Source of the DNA: ZC4RG29 sp964521255
GTDB lineage: Bacteria > Bacteroidota > Bacteroidia > Cytophagales > Cyclobacteriaceae
NCBI GenBank assembly: GCA_964521255.1
Contig: CAZFRM010000006.1
Coordinates: 1 to 64,000, forward strand
Length of the DNA: 64,000 nucleotides
Direction of reading: 5' to 3'
The translations under genes were made by a program, and so were the position numbers. Position 1 is the stretch's first letter; each line of letters begins with the position of its first letter. Below, piece after piece: positions 9,494 to 18,604 of the stretch. The notes under the pieces are model-generated. The model was not told where the DNA came from and did not search any database. It worked only from the letters and a program-made list of their open reading frames with translations.

Positions 9494-10036
9494 ATGATTA
9501 AAGTTTTACTTTCGGTATTAATCTTTGCGTTACATCAGCCTTACTTTCGGACTTCCGGGCATTCGGACTTCCCGACTAAAATATTCCATCCGCTTCACAT
9601 TTCGGTTGCTGAAATCGAATTCGATGAAAAGGAGAAGGAGCTGGAGATCATGATGAGAATATTTGTTGATGATCTTGAAAATGCTATTCGTCTCCAGCAA
9701 AACAAAAATGATCTTGACATTTTAAATCCACCTGCCGGATTGTCTACGGACAAACTTATTTCTTCTTATGTTCTCAGTCATTTCAAAATCAGCCTGGATA
9801 ATAAAGTACAAACCATTCGTTACCTGGGGCAGGAGGAGGAAGGGGAAGCGATTGTTTGTTATCTGCTTGTATCAAATGTGAAAAAACTGAATGTAATAGA
9901 AATAACAAATGATATTTTGTGTGAATTGTTTGATGATCAGTCCAATCTTGTTCATGTAACAACAGGAGAAATTGTAAGAAGCATGAGACTTGTAAGGGAT
10001 AAACCAACGGGGCGCTTATCTTTTGAGAGTAAATGA
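9494..10036 (+). CDS. Exported DUF6702 family protein
   Basis: 180 residues with a short hydrophobic start (KVLLSVLIFAL) that is probably a signal peptide. The recognisable block is FHPLHISVAEIEFDEKEKELEIMMRIFVDDLENAI, written here only as its key parts HPLHISVAEIEFD and IMMRIFVDDLE, which matches the DUF6702 family of Bacteroidota. The rest is predicted beta strands. Function is unknown. The recurrent association of this family with M1 peptidase and HupE/UreJ-like genes (seen again here) hints at a shared envelope role, but that is inference. Confidence 0.75.
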   Translation: MIKVLLSVLIFALHQPYFRTSGHSDFPTKIFHPLHISVAEIEFDEKEKELEIMMRIFVDDLENAIRLQQNKNDLDILNPPAGLSTDKLISSYVLSHFKISLDNKVQTIRYLGQEEEGEAIVCYLLVSNVKKLNVIEITNDILCELFDDQSNLVHVTTGEIVRSMRLVRDKPTGRLSFESK

Positions 10037-10055
10037 ATTTAATCAGCCAATGCTC

Positions 10056-10149
10056 TTTCACGCAAAAACTGCAGAGAAAATCCAAACGTAAAGTAAATGT
10101 ATAATGCATGCGGTCTTTGCGAATTAGACTTTGCGTGCTTAGCGTGAAA
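10056..10149. repeat. Intergenic imperfect inverted repeat (TTTCACGC ... GCGTGAAA)
   Basis: Ends TTTCACGC (10056-10063) and GCGTGAAA (10142-10149) enclose copies of the word TTTGCG. The same architecture occurs at 25760-25860 after the RND operon. No coding potential. Confidence 0.5.
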
Positions 10150-10187
10150 TATTGGCTAATTCGCTAATTAATTAGATTTTTGCACTA

Positions 10188-11192
10188 ATGAATTCTAAAA
10201 AATTAATAGTTCTGCTGTTTGTCTTTGTATTATTAATCGGATGTGAAAAAGACAAAGAGGAATGCGCCTTTGTTCCGAATGTAAAAGCATCTGTTGAATT
10301 TGAATTTACTCAGTTAGAGGATTCTATTGCATCTATTAAATCCAAAGAGGAACTGGTAAAGTTCTTCACCCGTCACCATGTGATGAGAGATTATCTTTTC
10401 CTGCGTCAACAGAATTATGCTGGTGACTCAGTTTTTATTAACACGATGTATGAGCGATTTACACATCCTGGATTTGATACCTTACTTATCGAAACAAAAA
10501 AAATATTTGGCGACCTGTCGGATCTCAAACTACAATTTCAGGAGGCGTTCAACAACATAAAATACTATTATCCTGATTTTACACCACCAAAAATTCAAAC
10601 GGTCATTTCAGGACTCGAGACCGATCTTGTCATTACAGATTCATTAATTATTGTCGGGCTTGATTATTACCTCGGAACAAAAGGAAAGTACCGGCCACGT
10701 TTGTATGACTATCTTCTTACCCGTTATGAACCGGAAGATATTGTGCCATCATGCCTTCTGATATTCGGTATTAGCGAACGGTTTAATAAAACAAACCTGG
10801 AGGATAAAACTGTTGTTGCTGATATGATTACTTACGGAAAATCATTTTACTTCGCCAAACACATGTTGCCCTGTGTACCTGATAGTACATTCATCTGGTA
10901 TAGCAAAGAAGAAATGGAAGGCGCGCGGCAGAATGAAAACCTTATTTGGGCACGACTCATTGAAGACGAGGTTATTTTTTCAAACAGTCATGTTACAAAG
11001 CAAAAATTCCTGGGGGAAAGACCTAAAACCTTAGAGGTAGGTGAGAAATGCCCCGGCCGTATCGCACAATGGGTAGGCTGGCAAATTGTAGAGAAGTATA
11101 TGGAAGTACATCCTGACGTAACCCTGCCGCAATTGATGCAAATGAATGATGCACAGAAGATATTTAAAGAGTCGAGATACAAACCGAGGTAG
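10188..11192 (+). CDS. gldB: Gliding motility lipoprotein GldB
   Basis: 334 residues. Lipoprotein signal peptide with lipobox LLIGC (Cys19). The C-terminal part carries the strongest GldB signature: NENLIWARLIEDEVIF, ERPKTLEVGEKCPGRIAQW and VGWQIVEKYM. GldB is an envelope protein required for gliding and type IX secretion in flavobacteria; homologues persist in most Cytophagales whether or not they glide. No other gld genes lie in this window, which is usual because gldB is generally unlinked. It is followed by a long perfect inverted repeat and then tpiA. Confidence 0.9.
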   Translation: MNSKKLIVLLFVFVLLIGCEKDKEECAFVPNVKASVEFEFTQLEDSIASIKSKEELVKFFTRHHVMRDYLFLRQQNYAGDSVFINTMYERFTHPGFDTLLIETKKIFGDLSDLKLQFQEAFNNIKYYYPDFTPPKIQTVISGLETDLVITDSLIIVGLDYYLGTKGKYRPRLYDYLLTRYEPEDIVPSCLLIFGISERFNKTNLEDKTVVADMITYGKSFYFAKHMLPCVPDSTFIWYSKEEMEGARQNENLIWARLIEDEVIFSNSHVTKQKFLGERPKTLEVGEKCPGRIAQWVGWQIVEKYMEVHPDVTLPQLMQMNDAQKIFKESRYKPR

Positions 11193-11197
11193 AGTAG

Positions 11198-11279
11198 AAA
11201 GCTTAAAGCGAAAAGCGTAAAGCTGAAAGCTAGAGTCTCTTTAAAGCTTAAAACAAATTGGCTTTTCGCTTTAAGCTTT
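11198..11279. repeat. 19-bp perfect inverted repeat between gldB and tpiA
   Basis: AAAGCTTAAAGCGAAAAGC at 11198-11216 is perfectly inverted at 11261-11279, with a 44-bp loop containing further AAAGCT words. It begins six bases after the gldB stop. It could act as a long hairpin at the end of the gldB transcript, but has no T-run. The word composition is unlike the other spacers. Confidence 0.7.
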
Positions 11280-11336
11280 CCGCTTTAAGCTTTAAGTTAG
11301 CGGCCCTTAAATGATTAAAGATCAAACCCAAAATCT

Positions 11337-12098
11337 ATGCGTTCAAAAATTGTAGCTGGTAACTGGAAAATGAATAAAACACTTGAAGAAGGAAAGATCC
11401 TTGCTTCGGAGATCATGAGTATGGTAGCTGATGAAGTGAAGGGAAATGCAAAAGTCATTTTCTGCACACCTTTTCCTTACTTGCTCACAATCAAAAATCA
11501 ACTGGGCAACAATTCGGTAATTTCTGTTGGGGCACAGAACTGTAATGAAAATGAATCCGGTGCTTATACAGGTGAGGTTTCAGCGCCCATGTTAAAGTCA
11601 ATGGGAATTCCCTATGTAATTCTTGGACACAGTGAACGCAGGCAGTATTACGGAGAAGACGGAAAATTGCTGGCAAAGAAAGTTGATGTGGCTCTTAAGA
11701 ATGAATTGACACCAATCTTCTGTTGTGGCGAACCATTGGATGTTCGCGAAAAAGAAGAACATGAGGAACTGGTGAAAAAACAGGTTGAAGAAAGTCTCTT
11801 TCATCTTGATGAAACATCCATCAAAAAAATTGTAATCGCTTATGAACCCGTTTGGGCTATTGGTACAGGAAAGACCGCTACCTCACAGCAAGCACAGGAT
11901 ATGCACGCTGTGATAAGAAAACTCCTCGCTTCTAAATACGGACAAGCTGTTGCCGATGAAATTTCTATTCTATACGGCGGCAGTGTTAACGCAGCAAATG
12001 CAAAAGAACTTTTTTCTTGTCCCGATGTAGATGGGGGTCTGGTAGGAGGTGCCTCGTTAAAGTCGAGGGAGTTTACAGAGATTATTAAATCCGCGTAG
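11337..12098 (+). CDS. tpiA: Triosephosphate isomerase
   Basis: Glycolytic interconversion of dihydroxyacetone phosphate and glyceraldehyde 3-phosphate in the cytoplasm. 253 residues, full length. Catalytic features seen: GNWKMN with Lys11, the electrophilic histidine in LGHSERR, the catalytic glutamate in AYEPVWAIGTGKTAT (which also starts flexible loop 6), and the phosphate-binding YGGSV and GLVGGASL. Start ATG at 11337. It is followed by a gap of about 330 bp before prmA. Confidence 0.98.
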   Translation: MRSKIVAGNWKMNKTLEEGKILASEIMSMVADEVKGNAKVIFCTPFPYLLTIKNQLGNNSVISVGAQNCNENESGAYTGEVSAPMLKSMGIPYVILGHSERRQYYGEDGKLLAKKVDVALKNELTPIFCCGEPLDVREKEEHEELVKKQVEESLFHLDETSIKKIVIAYEPVWAIGTGKTATSQQAQDMHAVIRKLLASKYGQAVADEISILYGGSVNAANAKELFSCPDVDGGLVGGASLKSREFTEIIKSA

Positions 12099-12429
12099 TT
12101 ATTGCACAAAGAACACAAAGGGCGCACAGAGTGACACGAAGAAACTTCTCAGTGATTTCTATGGTTTAAGCAAGCGCATGTTGATAATCTTTTTTAGTTC
12201 AGCTGTAGTGGGAAGATTAAGGAACTGGTTGAATAATTATAATCCCGTAGGGATTTCCTGTCTGTAGCCCGGAGCTTAGCTCCGGGTTAAATGAATAATA
12301 AATGCCAGCGTGTCGACTGGGCATGTTCTATGAAATGCGAACGATCACGACACGCAATGCAGGAACCTTGATTGTTTGATTAAAGGAAATCTTTGTGCAC
12401 ATAACTCTCAACTAAATATCTTCTGTTTG
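12099..12429. other. 331-bp gene-free stretch with short repeats
   Basis: Contains a CACAAAG-type repeat block (about 12103-12145, related to 29014-29086) and two palindromes (listed separately at 12241-12286). No open frame with coding character and no RNA gene is seen. Confidence 0.6.
12241..12286. repeat. Twin palindromes AATCCC-GTA-GGGATT and CCCGGAGC-TTA-GCTCCGGG
   Basis: Two perfect palindromes (12241-12255 and 12268-12286) lie 12 bp apart. Neither is followed by a T-run. Paired G/C palindromes of this kind are typical of REP elements. Confidence 0.6.
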
Positions 12430-13260
12430 ATGGATTACATTAAACTCACTGTTACATGTGACGCATCGTTTTCAGAAATCCTCATTGCAGAATTAGGTGA
12501 GGCAGGTTTCGACACGTTCATGGAAACCATCAACGGTTTTGAAGCCTACATTGAAGAGGAAAGATTTAATGAATCTGGTATAAAAGAAATCATAGACCGC
12601 TACCAGCAACAAACTGAAATACATTTCCAGGTTGATAAAATAGAAAAGCGAAACTGGAATGAAGAGTGGGAAAAAAATTATGAGCCCATCATTGTTGAAG
12701 ACAAGTGTTTAATCCGCGCACACTTTCATAAACCCGACAAACACTATCCATTTGAAATCATCATCACGCCAAAAATGTCATTTGGTACCGGCCATCACCA
12801 AACGACTTACCTGATGATTCAAAATCAAATGAACATTGATCATAAAAACAAAAGAGTGATGGATGCCGGTTGCGGAACAACAATACTTTCCATCATGGCA
12901 AGCAAGCTGGGAGCAAAAGAGGTTGAAGCATTTGACATCGATGAATGGAGCGTTATCAATGGAACGGAGAACATAGAAGTAAATCAATGCAACAACATTC
13001 ATATTCAACAAGGGAAGTTAAGCGAGCTACCATTTGATAATCATTTTGACATTATCCTGGCAAACATCAACAAGAATATTTTGTTGGAAGAAATTGGCTT
13101 ATATGTTCAACATTTAGAGCCTAAAGGAGTGCTTCTCATGAGCGGTTTTTATGAAACTGATATTGGCGAACTGGTGGAAAAAGGTGAATCATTTGGCCTG
13201 CATAAGATCAGCAGTTATGCCAAAGAATCCTGGGCATCGCTTCTTTTAGGTCGTGGCTGA
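12430..13260 (+). CDS. prmA: Ribosomal protein L11 methyltransferase
   Basis: SAM-dependent enzyme that methylates ribosomal protein L11; 276 residues from the ATG at 12430. An ATG 54 bp upstream would add 18 residues unlike the family, so I prefer 12430 (MDYIKLTVTC). The N-terminal substrate-binding domain (about 1-100) is followed by the linker motif MSFGTGHHQTTYLM, the SAM loop VMDAGCGTTILSIMA (a variant of DxGxGTGILSI), an acidic ribose contact FDIDEWSV, and ANINKNILL, equivalent to the catalytic-region NI motif. It is a single gene between tpiA and the giant secreted protein. Confidence 0.93.
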   Translation: MDYIKLTVTCDASFSEILIAELGEAGFDTFMETINGFEAYIEEERFNESGIKEIIDRYQQQTEIHFQVDKIEKRNWNEEWEKNYEPIIVEDKCLIRAHFHKPDKHYPFEIIITPKMSFGTGHHQTTYLMIQNQMNIDHKNKRVMDAGCGTTILSIMASKLGAKEVEAFDIDEWSVINGTENIEVNQCNNIHIQQGKLSELPFDNHFDIILANINKNILLEEIGLYVQHLEPKGVLLMSGFYETDIGELVEKGESFGLHKISSYAKESWASLLLGRG

Positions 13261-13389
13261 TTCTCAAGCGGATACGACATAAAATCAATTAATCTTACAA
13301 AAAACTAATACAACGCTTCTTTACGTTGTATCAACTGAGAGTCTTTAGCTTATTTGAGCATTATTTACGAATTTTGACCCTTTTATCTT

Positions 13390-16300
13390 GTGAGGTACGT
13401 CATACTTTTAGTATTGATTTTTTCCGTATTGACGGGTGTACTTGCCCAGGGAACTAACGTGCAGAGCTCATCCAGCCTACCCCTTAGTTTTCCGGACAGC
13501 GTGAAAGCTGTGCTCGACCGAACCAGGAATACCACCAGCATAGAAATAGGGCAGAGCTTTGTTGATGCCTGGTCCAAACTTGGAATCGATCAACAAAACA
13601 GCATCCGTAAGCAGACCTTTCTGATGCGGAAGAAAAAATATCCTTTCAAAACATCAGTGAGTTACTTCAATGCATTGGCCAATGCTGTAAATGTTGAACA
13701 TGCTGATGCATCAAAACTTTCTGAATACATTTCGGTATCGCAACAAGTAATTGAAAATCTCGAAGCAAAAGTTGCGGCTAATTTTTTCGAGCGAAGCCGG
13801 AAGTTTTTTCAATATCATGCTTTGAATTACGATAGAGCATTCAGGCTTTATGCCCGTGATGACAATTATCATTTTGAATACATTGCTCCTCCACCATCGA
13901 CTACCTGGGATGAAACTTCCAGTGATATTGAAGCAACTGAAGACTTATGGTCTGATGCGCCAGTTGAAGATGCCTATGATGAGGAAACATATGATACTCA
14001 ACAGGAAGAACTACAACAGCAAATGCCTGCATGGATGACGCCTCCGGTACAACCTGAAGTTTATGGACCTGTCATTCGCTTTAATGCGCTTACTTTAAAT
14101 TTTGTTACGAAGTACGACTCCGTGTTTTTAAAAAACACAAAAGGCTCTTATGCTTTGATCGACGGCACCTTCGTAGGTGAAAGCGGAAGATTTGACTGGT
14201 CTCCTGCCGGACTTAGTCCTGAGTCAGTGTATTGTGATTTCACAACTTACACGATCAAATCAGGGAAACCCGAATTGAAAGCGGAACTTGTAAAATTGAA
14301 TTATGTAGGAAAAACACCAGGCGCCGTTGCCGGAACATTTGAATTTAAAAGTCAGCCAAGAAAAGATTCAGTTGACTCCAGCTATCCGCGATTTAAGTCA
14401 TACCAAAGTGATTTAGATATAAAAGGTTTTGGCAGTGAAAGCATGACGTATCGCGGAGGATTTGCCCTGTTAGGAAAAAGAGTTGCCAGCGCTTCCGTAA
14501 ACAATGATTTATCAACCATTGAAGTGACAGTGGACGGACAGAGAAAGTTTACGGCAAAATCTCCTCTGTTTGAATTCCAGGATTCAACTGTTGCAGCAAC
14601 GAATACAAGACTAAAGATATACCAGAGTAATGACTCTATCGTTCATCCCAGCGTAAGATTGAAATACTACTTTGGCAGTGAGCGAGTAGTGATTCAACAT
14701 GAAAAAGGCGGCATGCACTATACCCCTTATTCATCACCTTTCTTTAATGTTGATTTTAATGCTGACGTTATTAAATGGGATCTTAAATCGGACAGCCTTG
14801 ATCTTTTCACGGATGGTGCACGCAACACTGACCCGATGGTTATCGAATCCGTTGATCATTACAGTCCTGAAGATTTCAGATTGCTAAAAGGAAAGTCATT
14901 CAGTTTTCATCCGCTCACATTGGTAGCAGGTTATTGTCTTAAGAATAGGGTGCGCGAATTTTATGGAGGGGATCTGGCCAATTATTCCAGGAAAGACGTT
15001 GCAGAAATTCGTATGGCGCTGGAATTCCTTTCCCAAAAGGGAATGATTTACTACGATACAAAAACGGATCGCGTTCGTGTGCGGGAGAAAGCAATTGAAG
15101 TTTACAAATCTTTTAAGGAAGAATCTGATTTTGATAACCTGAAGATTCATTCTGTCATAGATAGTTCAGCCAACGCAACAATTAACTTTCCCAATCGGTA
15201 CATGACCGTTCGTGGTGTTGAGGAGTTTAGTGTGAGTGACTCGCTTAACGTTGTTGTAAAGCCTCATGAAGGTATTATTATTATTCTGCAGAATCGTGAT
15301 ATCAAATTCGATGGAACGGTAAATGCCGGTGGCTACGAAATAAGTGGTAAAAACTTTACCCTTAAGTACGACAGCTTCTTCATCAATCTTCCCAAGATAG
15401 ATTCCATCAACTTCTATGTTACAGAGAAAAATGCTAAGGGGCAGGCTACGCGGAGAAAGGTAAATAACTCTCTTGTGGGTGCCGACTCACTGACGGCAGC
15501 AGAAGGTGGATTAGGAAATATTTCACAAAGCTCCGGAGTGTTATATATAAGTCGGCCGAACAACAAATCCGGTAAGCAAAAGACACCAGCCTACCCAAAG
15601 ATGGATGCATCAACAGGTGGTGTTATTTATTTTGACCGTGAAGAAGTATTGGGTGGTGTGTATGATCGTTCCATATTTTTTGCTGTACCACCTTTTAAAT
15701 TGGATAGTTTAAATGACACCGATCTTTCGTCTTTGAATTTTGAAGGTCAGTTTGTTTCGAGTGGTGTGTTTCCAAGCTTTAAAGAGAAGTTACGCACCAT
15801 GCCGGATAAATCTTTAGGCTTTGATCATGCTGTTCCAAAAACTGGTTATCAATTGTATAAGGGTGATGGCCGGCTCAATGGAGCAATAACACTTTCTAAT
15901 CGCGGGCTACGCGCCAGCGGTAAAATACAACTCCTGGCAACAACGGTTAATTCACCCGACTTTATTTTTTATCCCGATTCAGTAACAACAATTGGTAACA
16001 GAGCAAGGATTGAAGAGAAACAATTCGGTTCAGTTATATTTCCGCAGGCATCGCTACCTGATTTTGAAATGAAATGGTATCCGAAGGAAGATCGGATGAT
16101 GCTGAAGAATCTTCATGCGCCTTTTAATTTCTATGATTCAACGGCACAACTTAATGGTGAAATCGCAATCTCCAAAGAAGGTGTTACAGGGGCGGGCAGA
16201 TTGGATACAAGAGGGACGGAATTATTGTCTAAAGAAATTCTTTTTGGAAACACAATACTCACGGCACGACACGCAAAGTTCAGGGCAAACAGTAATGATC

Positions 16301-18228
16301 CGAAAAAACCGTTATTGTTTGGAACGGATATTCGGGTTAGCTATAATGTTGATGAGAATTATGCAGATATAAGTCCTGAAGTGGAAGGTGTCGCTGCTAT
16401 TAACTTTCCTTATGCGCAAGTGAAGACGTCCATTCCAAATGCCCGGATGGATTTCGAGACAAAGAAGATTGTGATGAACAAAAACCCCGATGTAGCAATT
16501 GAAAATTCCTATTTCTACACGACAAGAGAAGAACTTGATTCACTCGCTTTCAATGCTGATCACGCGGAGTATGATCTCACAACCCAGGAGCTAAAGGTAA
16601 GCGGCATACCCTACATCATTGTAGCCGATGCCAAGATAACACCGGAAAACAATGAGGTATTAATTCTGGAAAACGCGAAAATTGGTACGCTGACAAACAC
16701 AACCATCATTCTGGATACGCTAAACGGTTATCACCGGCTTACGGAAGGTGTAGTTGATATTAAGTCGCGGAAAGAGTTTAGTGGTCATGCTACTTATCAG
16801 TATGTAAACGTTTTGCAAGACACCTTCGCTATCAAGATGACCGACTTTCACCTCGAAGCGATGGATGATATTGACCTTTCAAAACGCAAGAAAAAAAATA
16901 ATGACCTCAACCCGACGCTCCAAACAGTGGCTACGGGGGAAGTTACCGAGAAGGCTAACCTGGTTTTAGGGGCGGGTATGTATTATAAGGGAAACATGAA
17001 AATGTTTGCTTCCAAGCCGGCGCTACAACTTGATGGTTACGTAAAGCTTAACATTAAAAATATTGATGGCACTAATCCATGGATTCAATACGCTCAGACG
17101 GGAGACGAACCCGAGGTATTGGTTGACTTTGATAACGCGCTTAATGAAGATAGTAAGAAAGTTGACGCAGGATTGCATTTTGCTGTAGACAACCATCTCT
17201 ACATTACTTTTTTGAATGACAAGCGTAGCGATGACGATGATGATTTGTTTATCCCCAGCGGAACACTTCACTATGATGCGGAATCTAAAGAGTATAGAAT
17301 CGAAGACCGTGAGAAGGCTGCTGGCAATAAGCTTTCGGGAAAAGTATTTTCATACAATGATGAATCGCGCCAGATCAGATTTGAAGGCCCGATAAATCTT
17401 GTTCAAAATGTTGGTGACTTTTCTATCAAGGCATCTGCTCTCGGTAGCGGAAATCTTGCCAACAATGAAATACGAATGAACAGCCTGATGGCGATAACTT
17501 CCAATATTCCCTCGCAAGCCCTGGACATTATGGCAACCGACATACAAAATGTAATTAAGAATGAAGGAGCTGATGATGGGTTAGGAGATCAAACCGAACT
17601 CCTGTATAAGGTTGCAGATATTATTGGCGAAAGAGCCGTCAAAGATTTTGAGCAGCAGAGTTTGGCAAAGTATGTTTCATTGGGAACGTTAAATCCTTTG
17701 GCTAGAGCCCTGGTGGTATCAAATGTTAATTTAAAATGGTCGGACAAAAAGAAGGCTTTCTATAGTGAGGGCTCGGTCGGTATTTCAAATATTCTGCAGC
17801 ATGATATCAACGGTGGTTTCGAAGGTTTTCTTGAAGTGAAAAGAGGTGAAGATGGCAGTTCTGTTTTTAATCTCTTTATTAAAGCTTCCCCCGAATCATG
17901 GTATTATTTTGGCTTTGAAGGTAGCCGCGTGTTAGTTCAGTCGTCCAATAATGCTTTTAACACAATCATATCAAAAAGAACAAATGCCGGAAAGGCAAAA
18001 ATCGGAGAGGTGGCCTTCGTCCCGGGAAGTGATGAAGAAACATTGTCTTTCATAAATCGATTCAGGCAAGAGTACTACGGCATTGAAGCTCCTTACAATC
18101 TTTATGCAGGCAGTGTCGTGACCAACAGAGATAGCGAAGTCGTTCCTGCGAATGTTCCAGTCATGAAACAGGAGCCCCCGAAAGATGAAAAGAAAAAAGA
18201 AGAGGAAGATGATGACGAAGGATTCTGA
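13390..18228 (+). CDS. Giant secreted beta-rich protein of unknown function
   Basis: 1612 residues; I do not recognise a named family. It starts at GTG with a clear signal peptide (LLVLIFSVLTGVLAQ, cleavage near residue 20). Parts seen: a helical N-terminal region (about 30-165); an acidic, Pro-rich linker (about 165-220); a long run of predicted beta strands with recurring patterns of the form LNGxIxxSxxGLxAxGxI; a helical insert near 500-575 (from FSFHPLTLVAGYC); segments near 958 and 1056 (ADHAEYDLTTQELKVSG) that read like LptA/OstA-type strands; and a charged acidic tail (about 1595-1612). No transmembrane segment after the signal and no C-terminal sorting domain is obvious. A periplasmic scaffold or lipid-bridge role is a guess. 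It stands alone between prmA and ybbR. Confidence 0.85.
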   Translation: MRYVILLVLIFSVLTGVLAQGTNVQSSSSLPLSFPDSVKAVLDRTRNTTSIEIGQSFVDAWSKLGIDQQNSIRKQTFLMRKKKYPFKTSVSYFNALANAVNVEHADASKLSEYISVSQQVIENLEAKVAANFFERSRKFFQYHALNYDRAFRLYARDDNYHFEYIAPPPSTTWDETSSDIEATEDLWSDAPVEDAYDEETYDTQQEELQQQMPAWMTPPVQPEVYGPVIRFNALTLNFVTKYDSVFLKNTKGSYALIDGTFVGESGRFDWSPAGLSPESVYCDFTTYTIKSGKPELKAELVKLNYVGKTPGAVAGTFEFKSQPRKDSVDSSYPRFKSYQSDLDIKGFGSESMTYRGGFALLGKRVASASVNNDLSTIEVTVDGQRKFTAKSPLFEFQDSTVAATNTRLKIYQSNDSIVHPSVRLKYYFGSERVVIQHEKGGMHYTPYSSPFFNVDFNADVIKWDLKSDSLDLFTDGARNTDPMVIESVDHYSPEDFRLLKGKSFSFHPLTLVAGYCLKNRVREFYGGDLANYSRKDVAEIRMALEFLSQKGMIYYDTKTDRVRVREKAIEVYKSFKEESDFDNLKIHSVIDSSANATINFPNRYMTVRGVEEFSVSDSLNVVVKPHEGIIIILQNRDIKFDGTVNAGGYEISGKNFTLKYDSFFINLPKIDSINFYVTEKNAKGQATRRKVNNSLVGADSLTAAEGGLGNISQSSGVLYISRPNNKSGKQKTPAYPKMDASTGGVIYFDREEVLGGVYDRSIFFAVPPFKLDSLNDTDLSSLNFEGQFVSSGVFPSFKEKLRTMPDKSLGFDHAVPKTGYQLYKGDGRLNGAITLSNRGLRASGKIQLLATTVNSPDFIFYPDSVTTIGNRARIEEKQFGSVIFPQASLPDFEMKWYPKEDRMMLKNLHAPFNFYDSTAQLNGEIAISKEGVTGAGRLDTRGTELLSKEILFGNTILTARHAKFRANSNDPKKPLLFGTDIRVSYNVDENYADISPEVEGVAAINFPYAQVKTSIPNARMDFETKKIVMNKNPDVAIENSYFYTTREELDSLAFNADHAEYDLTTQELKVSGIPYIIVADAKITPENNEVLILENAKIGTLTNTTIILDTLNGYHRLTEGVVDIKSRKEFSGHATYQYVNVLQDTFAIKMTDFHLEAMDDIDLSKRKKKNNDLNPTLQTVATGEVTEKANLVLGAGMYYKGNMKMFASKPALQLDGYVKLNIKNIDGTNPWIQYAQTGDEPEVLVDFDNALNEDSKKVDAGLHFAVDNHLYITFLNDKRSDDDDDLFIPSGTLHYDAESKEYRIEDREKAAGNKLSGKVFSYNDESRQIRFEGPINLVQNVGDFSIKASALGSGNLANNEIRMNSLMAITSNIPSQALDIMATDIQNVIKNEGADDGLGDQTELLYKVADIIGERAVKDFEQQSLAKYVSLGTLNPLARALVVSNVNLKWSDKKKAFYSEGSVGISNILQHDINGGFEGFLEVKRGEDGSSVFNLFIKASPESWYYFGFEGSRVLVQSSNNAFNTIISKRTNAGKAKIGEVAFVPGSDEETLSFINRFRQEYYGIEAPYNLYAGSVVTNRDSEVVPANVPVMKQEPPKDEKKKEEEDDDEGF

Positions 18229-18259
18229 TTTCTAAATTGTGATACGATCTTTCTTTTAT

Positions 18260-18345
18260 GGGCATCTCTAAAAACCTCCGCTGTCCTTCTCCAATCGGAG
18301 AAGGGAAGGGATGAGGCCAATAAAAAAAAGTTTTTAGAGATGCCC
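18260..18345. repeat. 86-bp MITE-like element A with REP-like core
   Basis: Perfect 16-bp terminal inverted repeats GGGCATCTCTAAAAAC (18260-18275 and 18330-18345) are flanked by the 3-bp direct repeat TAT on both sides, as expected for a small non-autonomous transposon. Inside is a hairpin (CCTTCTCC at 18285-18292, GGAGAAGG at 18297-18304) followed by a G-rich tail AAGGGATGAGGCCAA. The same core occurs in element B at 33660-33745, whose ends are unrelated. Confidence 0.78.
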
Positions 18346-18486
18346 TATTCGTTACCAACACTTTCAATAATTGCCCGATTAAAAATTGTAACTTGACCTC
18401 CAACATATTAATCGTTTGGTGATTTAGTGCTACTTAGTTCATTCAAAAAATCTTTGATACAAACGAAAAAATGGCAGTAAGCAAAT

Positions 18487-18525
18487 GGCAATAGGCAATT
18501 TTGCCTACTGCGATTGCCTATTGCC
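18487..18525. repeat. 13-bp perfect inverted repeat
   Basis: GGCAATAGGCAAT (18487-18499) is inverted at 18513-18525. It lies about 80 bp before the ybbR-like gene. No T-run. Confidence 0.55.
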
Positions 18526-18604
18526 TACTTTTCAACATTGGTTAACATCTGTTGATAAATGTTTTATATTAGTAAATGATGCTCTCATTAATAATTAAAG
18601 GGTT

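Larger units (their letters stand above)
18229..18604. other. 376-bp gene-free stretch carrying two repeats
   Basis: Holds the 86-bp inverted-repeat element (18260-18345) and a second inverted repeat (18487-18525). No convincing coding frame or RNA gene. It lies directly upstream of the ybbR-coaE pair. Confidence 0.7.

Noticed and set aside
12268..12286. CCCGGAGC-TTA-GCTCCGGG as a tpiA terminator
   Set aside because: No T-run on either side and it is 170 bp past the stop; it fits a repeat palindrome better.
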